A DNA stretch of 64,000 bases from contig NZ_QRVE01000001.1 of assembly GCF_003462685.1 (NCBI RefSeq), positions 1 through 64,000 of the forward strand. Reading direction: 5' to 3'. This document shows, piece by piece, positions 33,308-41,977 of the stretch (position 1 is its first letter; each line of letters begins with the position of its first letter). Source of the stretch: Collinsella sp. AF23-4AC. GTDB lineage: Bacteria > Actinomycetota > Coriobacteriia > Coriobacteriales > Coriobacteriaceae. Position numbers and translations under genes: made by a program. Below the pieces are notes generated by a model. That model made no database searches. It saw only the letters and a list, made by a program, of their open reading frames with translations, and was not told the origin of the DNA.

Positions 33308-36087
33308 CAGAATCCTCCAAACTCACGATCTTCACGTGCCATCTCGGCGTCGACAGACTCCAGCGCGGCAAGCCCCTCCTCGTCCAACAGGACCTCGCGC
33401 GGCTTGGAACCGTCGGGCGGGCCGACGACACCCTTTTCTTCCAGCATATCCATAATACGCCCGGCACGCGCATAGCCAACCTTCAGACGACGTTGCAGGC
33501 CAGATGTGGAGCCAAGCTGCGATTCCACCACAATATGGGCGGCTTCCCAAATGAGCGGATCATCGTCTTGCGGCTCGGCGACTCCGGTACGGACAATGCC
33601 GCCGCCACCCGCCATGGACATGGAAGCGGGCGCCACGGCAGACAGGATCTCCTCGTGGTAGTCGGGCTCGCTCTGCGACTTGACAAACTCGACAATCTCG
33701 TTGATTTCGTCGTCCGAGACAAAGCAGCCCTGGATACGGCGAGGCTTGCCCCAGTCGACCTTGGAGAACAGCATGTCGCCCAAACCGGTAAGCTTTTCGG
33801 CACCCATCTGGTCGATAATGACGCGCGAGTCGATGCCCGTGGCGACGTTAAAGGCGATGCGGTTGGTGATGTTGGCCTTGATGAGGCCCGTCACCACGTT
33901 GGAGCTGGGGCGCTGCGTAGCCACGATAAGGTGAATACCGGCGGCACGGCCCAGCTGGGCGATACGAACGATCGAGGCCTCGACATCCTTACCGGCAACC
34001 ATCATCAGATCCGAGAGCTCGTCAATGATGATGACCAGGTAGGGCATCTTTTGCGGCGGGTTGTCGTAATGCTCAAACTCGCCGGCGGCCTGCTTTTCGT
34101 TGTAGGTCGAGATCTTACGCACGTTAAGACGCTCGAAGACCTTCAGGCGACGCTCCATCTCGGACACGGCCCATTGCAGAGCGCTCGCGGCCTGCTTGGG
34201 CTCGGTCACTACAGGCACGTAAAGATGCGGCAGACCGTTATAGCCCGCAAGCTCGACGCGCTTGGGGTCGACCATGATCAGGCGAACGTCCTCGGGAAGG
34301 GCGCGCATGAGCAAGGTCGTGATGATGGAGTTGATCATGACCGACTTACCGGAACCCGTGGTACCGGCGATCAGCAGGTGGGGCATCTTGGCAAGGTCGG
34401 CGACGACCGGCGTACCCTCGGCATCTCGACCGATGGCGAGCTCGAGCGGACCGCCCTTCACATAGGGAAGCACGTCGCCCAGGTTGACGTTCTGGCGCTT
34501 GCGATTGGGGATCTCGATACCCACAAGCGAGGTGCCGGGGATCGGGGCAAAGATACGCACCGACTGGGCAGCAAGCGATAGCGCGATATCGTCCTCGAGG
34601 CTCGAAATCTTGCTCACGCGCTCGCCCTCGCCAGGTTGCAGCTTAAAGGTCGTCACCGTGGGGCCGGCGATCCAGCCGACCACGCGGGCACTACGACCAA
34701 ACTCCAGCAAGGTGGACTGAAGCGACTCGGCAGTCTGTTCCAGCTCCTTGTCAGAAGACGCGGAGGAAGCCGACTGCGGGTTGGCATGCAGAATCTCAAG
34801 TGGCGGAAGTTTGAGGCCGTCCTCTTCTTCGCCCTCGTTATCTGCGGCGCCGCCATCCGCTCCCCCATCGCTAGCCGCAGCCGATTCGACAGCACTCAAG
34901 GCAGGCGCATCGGCAACCTTGGGATGCTTCAAGAAATCGGGGATCTGAGGTGCTGCCGAGACAGGATTCACGGCAAACGGCGGCTCGGACTCGTCGATCT
35001 TATCGGGGTCGTCTTCCATCGAAAGCTGACCGGTTACCTGGTCGCGCTTTGCATGGCGACGCGGCAGCAAAGTTGTCTTTGCGGTCTCAATCGGAGCCTC
35101 GTCGTCCTCGTCATCGCCCTCGGTGAGCTCAATCTCGCTCTCGGACCAAGACGGGTCGGGCTCACTCGTATTGAGTTTGGGCGCAGCCTTGCCCTTCTTG
35201 GCATGGCGGCGCGGCAACAGCGTCGTCTTAGCGCGCTCAGCTTCCACGGCATCGGACACGTCGACAAACGGATCCTCGTCCTCGTCGTCATCGTCCAAAA
35301 CCGGGTCCACATCGTTGCCCATGACCGTGGTCACGGCAGCATCGGAGCCCTTTTGACGAAGAATGCTCAGGTGAGGACGGGCAACGCCGGGCACCGACAG
35401 GGCCTCATCGTCACCCCACGGACTCGCGTTAACATCGGCACGACGGCGCTCGGCAAAATCGGCCGCACGGTCGCGAGCAGAGCGCAAAACGCCGCCCACC
35501 GAAAAGCCGATGATGACCAGGCCCACGACGACAAGGCCCAACAGGACCACCATCGCGATAGGCTTACCCAGGGCATTCTGCAGCGCACTCGCAATAAACG
35601 CACCAATGTAGCCACCCGAGGCGGACAGATTTTGCGGCGTGAACATAAGGTCGCACGAGTCGCTCGTACCTGGCACCATCAACGAAAGAATGGAGACGAC
35701 GGCGATAAAGACCACGGCGCCGCCCGCAACAGAGCGCGCGTTGAGCGGCGAGTCCTCGCCTAAAAAGAGCGTGGCGGCAAACAGCAAAATGACGATCGGC
35801 AGCACGTAGGCGCCCAGACCGAAGCCCAAGTGGTAGAAACCGGCAACCGCAGCCGTAACGGGCGCAGTCGCCGGCGAAATCACGGCAATAAAGGACGCAA
35901 TCGCCAAAACAGCAATGACCACGCCGGCGATATCGCGGTTGGCCGAGGGCTCGACCAAGGGCTCGAAATCATCGAACTCGGACTCGTGGCCCTTATTGGC
36001 ACGCAGATGGGAACCGGCACCCTTAGCAGATGCCGGCTGGTTGTTGGCTTTATTGCCTTTGGCGTTTTGTGCAGATCCGCGCGCCAA
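33307..36087 (-). CDS. ftsK: DNA translocase FtsK/SpoIIIE
   Basis: A 926-residue translocase that clears chromosomes from the division septum. Four membrane helices at about 50-200, then an acidic linker (about 220-470) containing two copies of AKTTLLPRRHAK. The motor domain follows with Walker A AGTTGSGKSVMIN and Walker B YLVIIIDELSDLMM. The gamma winged-helix DNA-reading domain ends the protein (VESQLGSTSGLQRRLKVGYARAGRIMDMLE region). Start is a TTG with GGAGG six bases before it, directly after the rnj stop. Coupled to the rodZ-like gene. Confidence 0.95.
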   Translation of the reverse strand: MARGSAQNAKGNKANNQPASAKGAGSHLRANKGHESEFDDFEPLVEPSANRDIAGVVIAVLAIASFIAVISPATAPVTAAVAGFYHLGFGLGAYVLPIVILLFAATLFLGEDSPLNARSVAGGAVVFIAVVSILSLMVPGTSDSCDLMFTPQNLSASGGYIGAFIASALQNALGKPIAMVVLLGLVVVGLVIIGFSVGGVLRSARDRAADFAERRRADVNASPWGDDEALSVPGVARPHLSILRQKGSDAAVTTVMGNDVDPVLDDDDEDEDPFVDVSDAVEAERAKTTLLPRRHAKKGKAAPKLNTSEPDPSWSESEIELTEGDDEDDEAPIETAKTTLLPRRHAKRDQVTGQLSMEDDPDKIDESEPPFAVNPVSAAPQIPDFLKHPKVADAPALSAVESAAASDGGADGGAADNEGEEEDGLKLPPLEILHANPQSASSASSDKELEQTAESLQSTLLEFGRSARVVGWIAGPTVTTFKLQPGEGERVSKISSLEDDIALSLAAQSVRIFAPIPGTSLVGIEIPNRKRQNVNLGDVLPYVKGGPLELAIGRDAEGTPVVADLAKMPHLLIAGTTGSGKSVMINSIITTLLMRALPEDVRLIMVDPKRVELAGYNGLPHLYVPVVTEPKQAASALQWAVSEMERRLKVFERLNVRKISTYNEKQAAGEFEHYDNPPQKMPYLVIIIDELSDLMMVAGKDVEASIVRIAQLGRAAGIHLIVATQRPSSNVVTGLIKANITNRIAFNVATGIDSRVIIDQMGAEKLTGLGDMLFSKVDWGKPRRIQGCFVSDDEINEIVEFVKSQSEPDYHEEILSAVAPASMSMAGGGGIVRTGVAEPQDDDPLIWEAAHIVVESQLGSTSGLQRRLKVGYARAGRIMDMLEEKGVVGPPDGSKPREVLLDEEGLAALESVDAEMAREDREFGGF

Positions 36088-36088
36088 A

Positions 36089-37759
36089 CTAAACCTCCAT
36101 GACGACCGGGATGATCATCGGACGGGTACGCGTACGGCTCCAAATGAAGTTGGAGAGCGAATCGCGCACGGCCTTACGAATAGCATCGGAGCCGCTGCTG
36201 GTAAAGCTAAACTTGCCCTTCTCGATCGTCTTCATGATGGACGCGGAGGCATCCTCGGAGAATTGATCGTCGATGGCAAACGAAACACCGCGGCCCGAGA
36301 ACTCGATGGCCTCGATCTTCTTGTGCTTGAGCGAGACGATGGCAACGGCTGTGACCATGCCGTCGTTGGCGAGCTTTTGACGGTCGCGCAGGACGATGGG
36401 GTCGGTGTCGCCGATGCGCAGGCCGTCAACATAGACGACGCCGGACTCGACGGGCGTACCGCGCTTGACGATACCGCCGCGCATCTCGAGCGTGTCGCCG
36501 TTATCGAGAATAAAGATATGATCGTCCTTGAGACCCATCTTGCGGGCCAGCTGGGCATGGGCGCGCAGGTGCACGGCCTCACCGTGAACCGGCATAAAGT
36601 ACGTGGGCTTGGCCATGGCCATCAGGAGCTTGAGCTCCTCCTGGCTACCGTGACCGGAGACGTGGACGAGAGCGCGGTTCTTATCCCACACGTCGCAGCC
36701 GAGCTTGGCAAGGCTGTTGACGACCTGCTGGACGGCTTTCTCATTGCCGGGAACAGGAGTTGCAGAGAGGATAACGGTATCGCCCTCGTGGATGGAAAGC
36801 GTCTTGTGCTCGCCATTGGCCATGCGGGACAGAGCCGACAGCGGCTCGCCCTGCGAACCAGTGCACATGACGACGATCTTGTCGTCGGGCAGGTTATCAA
36901 TGTCGAAGGCATCGATGATATCGGCGTCATCAATGTTGAGGTAGCCCAGCTCACGCGCCACGCGGGTGTTCGTGAGCATAGAGCGACCGGTCACAACGAC
37001 CTTACGGCCGCACTTGCGGGCGGCATCGCAGATCTGCTGCAAACGATGGATGTGGCTCGAGAACGATGCGACGAACACGCGACCCGGGGCGTTCTTGATG
37101 GCGTGCAGCAGGTTGGGACCAACCTCTGCCTCGGACTTGGTAAAGCCGGGAACCGTGGCGTTGGTAGAGTCGGAAAGCAGCAGGTCGATGCCCTGCTTGG
37201 CAAAGCGGCTGATAGCGGCATAGTCGGGCGTGACGCCGTCGATGGGCGTCTGGTCGAGCTTAAAGTCGCCGGTGTGCATAACGGTGCCCTGATTGGTGCG
37301 GATGAACACGCCCAGAGCGCCGGGGATGGAGTGCGTCATCGAGAAGAAGTCGAGCGAGATGCCGCCGAGGTTGACATGGCTGCCGCCCTTGACCTCGCGG
37401 AACTTGGGTGCGCGGATGCGGAACTCAGAAAGCTTGCCCTCGATAAAACCAAGCGTCAGCTTGCTCGAGAAGATGGGCACCTTATTGTTGAGGTCCTGCA
37501 GCAGATACGGAAGCGAACCGGTGTGGTCCTCGTGGCCGTGGGTGACGACGATACCGCGGAGCTTCTCCTCGTTCTCTAGAACATAGGTGTAGTCGGGAAG
37601 CACCAGGTCGATACCGGGCTGGGAGTCATCCGGGAACATGAGACCGGCGTCGACGAGCACCATGTCGTCGCCGCACTCGAAGACCGTCATGTTCTTGCCG
37701 ATGCCGTCAAGGCCGCCGAGCGGGATGATCTTCAAGGGAGATGATTTTTTAGCTGCCAT
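36089..37759 (-). CDS. rnj: Ribonuclease J
   Basis: A 556-residue metallo-beta-lactamase-fold RNase with 5'-3' exo- and endonuclease activity. Zinc motif HGHEDHTGSLPYLL, further ligands in MHTGDFKLDQTP and HVSGHGSQEEL, the beta-CASP region (VFVASFSSHIHRLQQICDAA), and a C-terminal dimerisation domain. Together with RNase Y and PNPase in the same window it covers the main RNA decay enzymes. It begins after a 640-base intergenic region with two structured repeats, and its stop is shared closely with the ftsK TTG start. Confidence 0.95.
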   Translation of the reverse strand: MAAKKSSPLKIIPLGGLDGIGKNMTVFECGDDMVLVDAGLMFPDDSQPGIDLVLPDYTYVLENEEKLRGIVVTHGHEDHTGSLPYLLQDLNNKVPIFSSKLTLGFIEGKLSEFRIRAPKFREVKGGSHVNLGGISLDFFSMTHSIPGALGVFIRTNQGTVMHTGDFKLDQTPIDGVTPDYAAISRFAKQGIDLLLSDSTNATVPGFTKSEAEVGPNLLHAIKNAPGRVFVASFSSHIHRLQQICDAARKCGRKVVVTGRSMLTNTRVARELGYLNIDDADIIDAFDIDNLPDDKIVVMCTGSQGEPLSALSRMANGEHKTLSIHEGDTVILSATPVPGNEKAVQQVVNSLAKLGCDVWDKNRALVHVSGHGSQEELKLLMAMAKPTYFMPVHGEAVHLRAHAQLARKMGLKDDHIFILDNGDTLEMRGGIVKRGTPVESGVVYVDGLRIGDTDPIVLRDRQKLANDGMVTAVAIVSLKHKKIEAIEFSGRGVSFAIDDQFSEDASASIMKTIEKGKFSFTSSGSDAIRKAVRDSLSNFIWSRTRTRPMIIPVVMEV

Positions 37760-37947
37760 AGGTTAGTGTGGTTTCCTTTCTTCGAAACGGGTCTGGAACA
37801 ACCGACGGGGCGCTTCTGGCAAACCGACCGCCGGGAACGTACAAACATGCATCGCAGAGTCGATGCAGTAACCACAGTATGATACCCATTTGCCCACCAA
37901 CAGACCACCCATGCATCAAAGCCCCATCTGAACCAGTCTATCCCGCC

Positions 37948-38080
37948 GGTTTCCCGTGGGGCGGGCACTGATGAAGTTTCCTGCTCTACAGTCCTGCTCA
38001 CGACGGAGGCCACATTAAGTGGCCTCCTGTTCGTGCGGAACTCGCGATAAACTTCATCAGTGCCCGCCCCACGGGAAACC
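37948..38080. repeat. Long-stem structured repeat, family B, copy 1
   Basis: Perfect 32-base arms at 37948-37979 and 38049-38080. The 69-base core contains an internal hairpin at 38005-38027 (GGAGGCCACATTAAGTGGCC and on), flanked by a further short helix (TCACGAC with GTTCGTG). The core is the reverse complement of the copy 2 core with compensated changes in the helices. Nothing in it looks like a protein gene. Confidence 0.9.
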
Positions 38081-38205
38081 TGCCAATAAGGGACAAGTTC
38101 ATTTTGGTTGGTTTTATCTGGGAAAATACTGCTACGTCTATCAACAGACCTGAAATCTGACCACTGATTAGACTATCTAACTAAATAGCGAGCGGCACTA
38201 ACCAG

Positions 38206-38352
38206 CCCTTTTGCTCGTGCCCGGGAGGGACGCATATGAAGTTTATCGCGAGTTCCGCACGCAAAGGAAAGCACTTAATGTGCTTTCCGTCTTGCGCAGG
38301 ACTGTAGAGCAGGAAACTTCATATGCGGCCCTCCCGGGCACGAGCAAAAGGG
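38206..38352. repeat. Long-stem structured repeat, family B, copy 2 (inverted)
   Basis: 39-base arms at 38206-38244 and 38314-38352 with one mismatch. The 69-base core holds an internal hairpin at 38266-38288 (GGAAAGCACTTAATGTGCTT and on). The right arm runs into the pnp terminator stem and T-run, so the left arm is an inverted copy of the end of that terminator. Only the arm bases next to the core (ATGAAGTTT) match copy 1. Confidence 0.9.
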
Positions 38353-38373
38353 CGACCCCCTTAGGAGTCGCCC
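38350..38373 (-). terminator. Rho-independent terminator of pnp
   Basis: On the minus strand GGGCGACTCC-TAAG-GGGGTCGCCC followed by TTTTGC, 26 bases past the pnp stop. The terminal CCC-TTTTGC is also the outermost part of a family B repeat arm. Confidence 0.8.
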
Positions 38374-38398
38374 TTGTTGAGCTGCTTATGTACGGCTG

Positions 38399-40645
38399 TT
38401 ACTCGGCGTCGTGGTGACGGCGAGGCTTTCGGCCTCCGTTGTCGCCGGGACGGCGCGGACGGTCGCTGCGCTCGGAGCGCTCGCGACGCGGACGCTCACG
38501 ACGCTGGAAGTGCTCGCCGTCGCCCTCGGAGGCACCCTCGGCGCGAGCCGGGGCCTCGGGCTTATCAAGACGATCGAGCGAGATTTTGCCGCGATCGTCG
38601 ACCTCGATGACGACGACCTTGACCTCGTCGCCCACGTTGAGGACGTCCTCGACCTTCTCCACGCGGCCCTTGGCGACGCGGGAGATGTGCAGCAGGCCGT
38701 CCTTACCGGGCAGCAGGTTGACGAAGGCGCCGAAGGGCTGGATGGAGACCACGCGACCGGTGTACTCCTCGCCCGGCTCGGGAACCTTGATGATGAGCTT
38801 GATACGCTCGACGGCCTGGTCGACGGACTCGCCGGTGCCGCCGACAAAGACGGTGCCGTCCTCCTGGATGTCGACCGAGGCGCCGGTCTCGTCCTGGATA
38901 CCGCGGATGACCTTACCGCCGGAACCGATGACGTCGCGGATCTTGTCGGTCGGAACCTGGATGGAAACGATGCGCGGAGCAGTGCTGCGCGTGGTGTGGC
39001 GCGGCTCGGGGATCACATCGAGCATCTTCTGCAGGATGAAGGCGCGACCCTCCTTGGCCTGCTGCAGAGCGCGGGCCAGGATGTCGAAGGTGAGGCCGGT
39101 GGCCTTGTTGTCCATCTGCAGGGCGGTGATGCCCTCGGTGGTGCCGGTGACCTTAAAGTCCATGTCGCCCAGGAAGTCCTCGAGACCCTGGATGTCGGAC
39201 AGGACCACGGTCTTGCCCTCCTCCTGGATCAGGCCCATGGCGATACCGGAGACCGGGCGCTTAATGGGCACGCCGCCGTCCATAAGGGCGAGCGTGGAGC
39301 CGCAGGTCGAAGCCATCGAAGAGGAGCCGTTGGACTCCATGACCTCGGAGACGACGCGGATGGCGTAGGGGAACTCGTTCTCGTCGGGGAGCACCGGAAG
39401 CAGAGCGCGCTCGGCCAGGTTGCCGTGGCCGATCTCGCGGCGCTTGGGGCTGCCCATGCGGCCGGTCTCGCCGGTGCAAAACGGCGGGAAGTTGTAGTGG
39501 TGCATGTAGCGCTTGCCCTCGGTGGGCTCGATGGTATCCAGACGCTGGCCCTCGTTGAGCATACCGAGCGACAGGACGGAAAGCACCTGGGTCTGGCCAC
39601 GCTGGAACAAACCGGAGCCGTGAACGAGCGGCAGGTAGTTATCCTTCACCATGATGGGGCGAATCTCATCGGCGGCACGGCCGTCGACGCGCTCGCCGGT
39701 CTCGACGACCATGGTGCGCATGGCCTTCTTCTCGAGCTTCTTGAGCGCCACGGGAATCTCGCGCTCCCAAGCGGACTGCTCCTCCTCGGTGAACTCGGCA
39801 CGGATGGACTCCTTCAGAGCCTCGACCTTGCCGATACGGGAGAGCTTGTCGGCGTCGCGAAGGGCGGCTGCCATCTCGTCGTAGTGGGCGAAGATGCGCT
39901 CCTGGACCTCCTCGACGGGCTGGTCGAGCGGGTACTCCTTCTTGACGATAGCGCCGTTGACCTGCTCCCACTCGGCGACGAACTCATCCTGAGCCTGGCA
40001 GAAGGCAGCAAGGGCCTCCTGGCCAAACTTCATGGCGGCGAGCATGTCGTCCTCGGAGATCTCCTCGGCGCCGGCCTCGACCATCGAGATGAAGTCGGCA
40101 GAGCCGCCCAGCTCCAGGTCCAGATCGGAGTTCTCGCGCTCCTCGTAGGTGGGGTTGACGATAAACTCGCCGGTCTCCACGTTACGGCCGATACGCACGC
40201 AGGCAAGCGGGCCCTCGAAGGGCACGCCGCCGAGCGTCATGGCCAGGGAAGCACCCATGACGTTGATGACATCGAAGGGGTTGACCTGGTCGGCGACGAG
40301 CGAGGTAGCGACGATGTGTACCTCGTTGCGGAAGCCGTCCGGGAAGCTCGGGCGAATCGGACGGTCGATCATGCGCGCGGTGAGCGTGGCCTTCTCGCTG
40401 GGACGGCCCTCACGCTTGAGGTAACCACCCGGGATGCGGCCGGCTGCGTACATCTTCTCGTTGAAGTCGACGGTCAGCGGGAAAAAGTCGTAGTTCTTGC
40501 GCTCCTTGGAGACGACCACGGTGTCGAGCATCGTGGTGTCGCCCTGCTTGACCAGGCAGGCGCCGGTGGCCTGCTTGGCAAGCTCGCCCGACTCAAAGGT
40601 GTAGGTCTTGCCGTACAGCTCAAAGGTCTTGGATACGAGTGTCAT
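38399..40645 (-). CDS. pnp: Polyribonucleotide nucleotidyltransferase
   Basis: A 748-residue phosphorolytic 3'-5' exoribonuclease. Two RNase PH-like domains (about 10-215 and 310-540; first SGELAKQATGACLVKQGDTT and GGYLKREGRPSE, second RTMVVETGERVDGR and MGSPKRREIGHGNLAERAL), a KH domain (IRDVIGSGGKVIRGIQDETG) and an S1 domain (YTGRVVSIQPFGAFVNLLPG). The C-terminal 50 residues are Arg/Glu-rich and probably disordered. It follows rpsO as in most bacteria. Confidence 0.97.
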   Translation of the reverse strand: MTLVSKTFELYGKTYTFESGELAKQATGACLVKQGDTTMLDTVVVSKERKNYDFFPLTVDFNEKMYAAGRIPGGYLKREGRPSEKATLTARMIDRPIRPSFPDGFRNEVHIVATSLVADQVNPFDVINVMGASLAMTLGGVPFEGPLACVRIGRNVETGEFIVNPTYEERENSDLDLELGGSADFISMVEAGAEEISEDDMLAAMKFGQEALAAFCQAQDEFVAEWEQVNGAIVKKEYPLDQPVEEVQERIFAHYDEMAAALRDADKLSRIGKVEALKESIRAEFTEEEQSAWEREIPVALKKLEKKAMRTMVVETGERVDGRAADEIRPIMVKDNYLPLVHGSGLFQRGQTQVLSVLSLGMLNEGQRLDTIEPTEGKRYMHHYNFPPFCTGETGRMGSPKRREIGHGNLAERALLPVLPDENEFPYAIRVVSEVMESNGSSSMASTCGSTLALMDGGVPIKRPVSGIAMGLIQEEGKTVVLSDIQGLEDFLGDMDFKVTGTTEGITALQMDNKATGLTFDILARALQQAKEGRAFILQKMLDVIPEPRHTTRSTAPRIVSIQVPTDKIRDVIGSGGKVIRGIQDETGASVDIQEDGTVFVGGTGESVDQAVERIKLIIKVPEPGEEYTGRVVSIQPFGAFVNLLPGKDGLLHISRVAKGRVEKVEDVLNVGDEVKVVVIEVDDRGKISLDRLDKPEAPARAEGASEGDGEHFQRRERPRRERSERSDRPRRPGDNGGRKPRRHHDAE

Positions 40646-40745
40646 TGTTCTCCTTTACCCCACAGGCCCCTTGCCTGCAGGCTTCTCATGTGACGCGGGC
40701 CCCCTGCCCCCGCCACGCTTCAGAGCGTGATTGTTCGCGCCCTTA

Positions 40746-40782
40746 CACAAAAAGAGCGCCCCGCTGCGCAGGACGCTCTTAG
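40746..40782 (-). terminator. Terminator after rpsO
   Basis: AAGAGCGCCC at 40752-40761 pairs with GGACGCTCTT at 40771-40780 (one wobble). On the minus strand a TTTTTGTG run follows. Read-through or a separate promoter would be needed for pnp. Confidence 0.75.
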
Positions 40783-40795
40783 CATGTACAAATCC

Positions 40796-41074
40796 TTACT
40801 GGATGTTGTCGCGGATGCCCAGAGCCTTGATGAGCTCACGATACTCGACGATGTCGTTCTTCTTGATGTAGGAGAGAAGACGACGACGACGGCCGACGAG
40901 CATGAGCAGGCCACGACGGGTGTGGAAGTCCTTCTGGTGGGACTTCATGTGCTCGGTCAGCTCCTTGATGCGCTCGGTCAGGATGGCGACCTGAACCTTG
41001 GGGTTGCCGGTGTCGACCGGGGTGTTACCGAACTGAGCAGTCAGCTCTGCCTTGCGCTCTTTGGAAACAGTCAT
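40796..41074 (-). CDS. rpsO: 30S ribosomal protein S15
   Basis: A 92-residue ribosomal protein of the normal size, binding 16S rRNA early in 30S assembly. Typical sequence: KERKAELTAQFG, then GNPKVQVAILTERIKELTEH and DFHTRRGLLMLVGRRRRLLS. The ATG at 41074 preceded by GAAAGGTGAAAC gives the canonical start. It lies directly upstream of pnp. Confidence 0.97.
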   Translation of the reverse strand: MTVSKERKAELTAQFGNTPVDTGNPKVQVAILTERIKELTEHMKSHQKDFHTRRGLLMLVGRRRRLLSYIKKNDIVEYRELIKALGIRDNIQ

Positions 41075-41212
41075 TGTTTCACCTTTCGTTTCTTGTCGCC
41101 CGCGGGCGACGCTATTCGCCTCGGACTGGGAAGCCGCCGGTGGAGCGAGCATCCAAGGTCGAGGTACCAACAGGTCGGTATGTTACCACAAGCAGCCCGC
41201 GCCTGCGCATCA

Positions 41213-41962
41213 TCACCGACCCAACATGAATTCCATCGCACGGAGACGTTGATCTGTGTGCGTCGCAGCCCACACGTGCGAAAGCCCCAGCAAAAAGGCA
41301 GCGGTATGGGGGTCGACCCTCTCGGCCATGAGTGCATCGAACGTCATGGACATGAGGGCGCGCAGCCATGCGACCTCACCGGTCGACACCAGCTCGGCAC
41401 CCGGAACGCTCGACGCGCACGACCCGCACATGAGACCGCCCGCCTGGGGCGAAAAATACGACAACATGGGGTCTCCGCACAGCACGCAGGCCGAAAAATC
41501 GGGTCGGTAGCCAACGTGGGACAGCAGCTTAAAGACATATGCCGCCACAAGTAGATCCATATGCGCCGCGTCGAGCCCGCCGCCCACCAAGGCAAGCGCT
41601 CGCTGCGTGATGGCAAAGGTAAACGGGTCCTCGGCGTCCTCGAACGAGCACACGCGCGCCACCTCGGCAATCGCGCTTGCGGCGCAAGTCGTCTCGTAAT
41701 CGGGCGAGGCGCCGAGCGGCGCCTCCATGAGCTCGGCCTGAGAAACCACGTCGAGCGACCGACCATGCGCGAGCAGCATATCGACGGTGCAGAACAGCTC
41801 GCAGCGCGCCGCCAAGCGCCCGCCGGGTTTGCGCGCGCCCTTTGCCACGGCACGAACCTGCCGACCCCGCTCGTCAAGCATCGTCAGAATCAGGTCGGTC
41901 TCTTTGAGCTTGGTCTTATCGAGGACGAGCACCTTCATGCGATATGTCCGGGAGCCTGCCAT
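41213..41962 (-). CDS. recO: DNA repair protein RecO
   Basis: A 249-residue mediator that helps load RecA on single-stranded DNA. N-terminal OB fold (KVLVLDKTKLKETDLILTML, then GRQVRAVAKGARKPGGRL). A C-terminal helical domain holds four cysteines that probably bind zinc (FSACVLCG, then GGLMCGSCASS). It follows era by 15 bases, the usual era-recO order. Confidence 0.93.
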   Translation of the reverse strand: MAGSRTYRMKVLVLDKTKLKETDLILTMLDERGRQVRAVAKGARKPGGRLAARCELFCTVDMLLAHGRSLDVVSQAELMEAPLGASPDYETTCAASAIAEVARVCSFEDAEDPFTFAITQRALALVGGGLDAAHMDLLVAAYVFKLLSHVGYRPDFSACVLCGDPMLSYFSPQAGGLMCGSCASSVPGAELVSTGEVAWLRALMSMTFDALMAERVDPHTAAFLLGLSHVWAATHTDQRLRAMEFMLGR

Positions 41963-41977
41963 GCGCGCCGCGCGCCC

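Larger units (their letters stand above)
37760..38398. other. Intergenic region between pnp and rnj
   Basis: Holds the pnp terminator (38350-38373), two family B structured repeats (37948-38080 and 38206-38352) and about 190 bases of presumed rnj promoter and leader. No protein-coding gene was recognised. Confidence 0.7.

Noticed and set aside
37948..38352. Retron msr-msd or IS200/IS605-type element for family B repeats
   Set aside because: No reverse transcriptase or transposase gene lies near, and the arms are far longer than retron a1/a2 repeats. The identity remains open.
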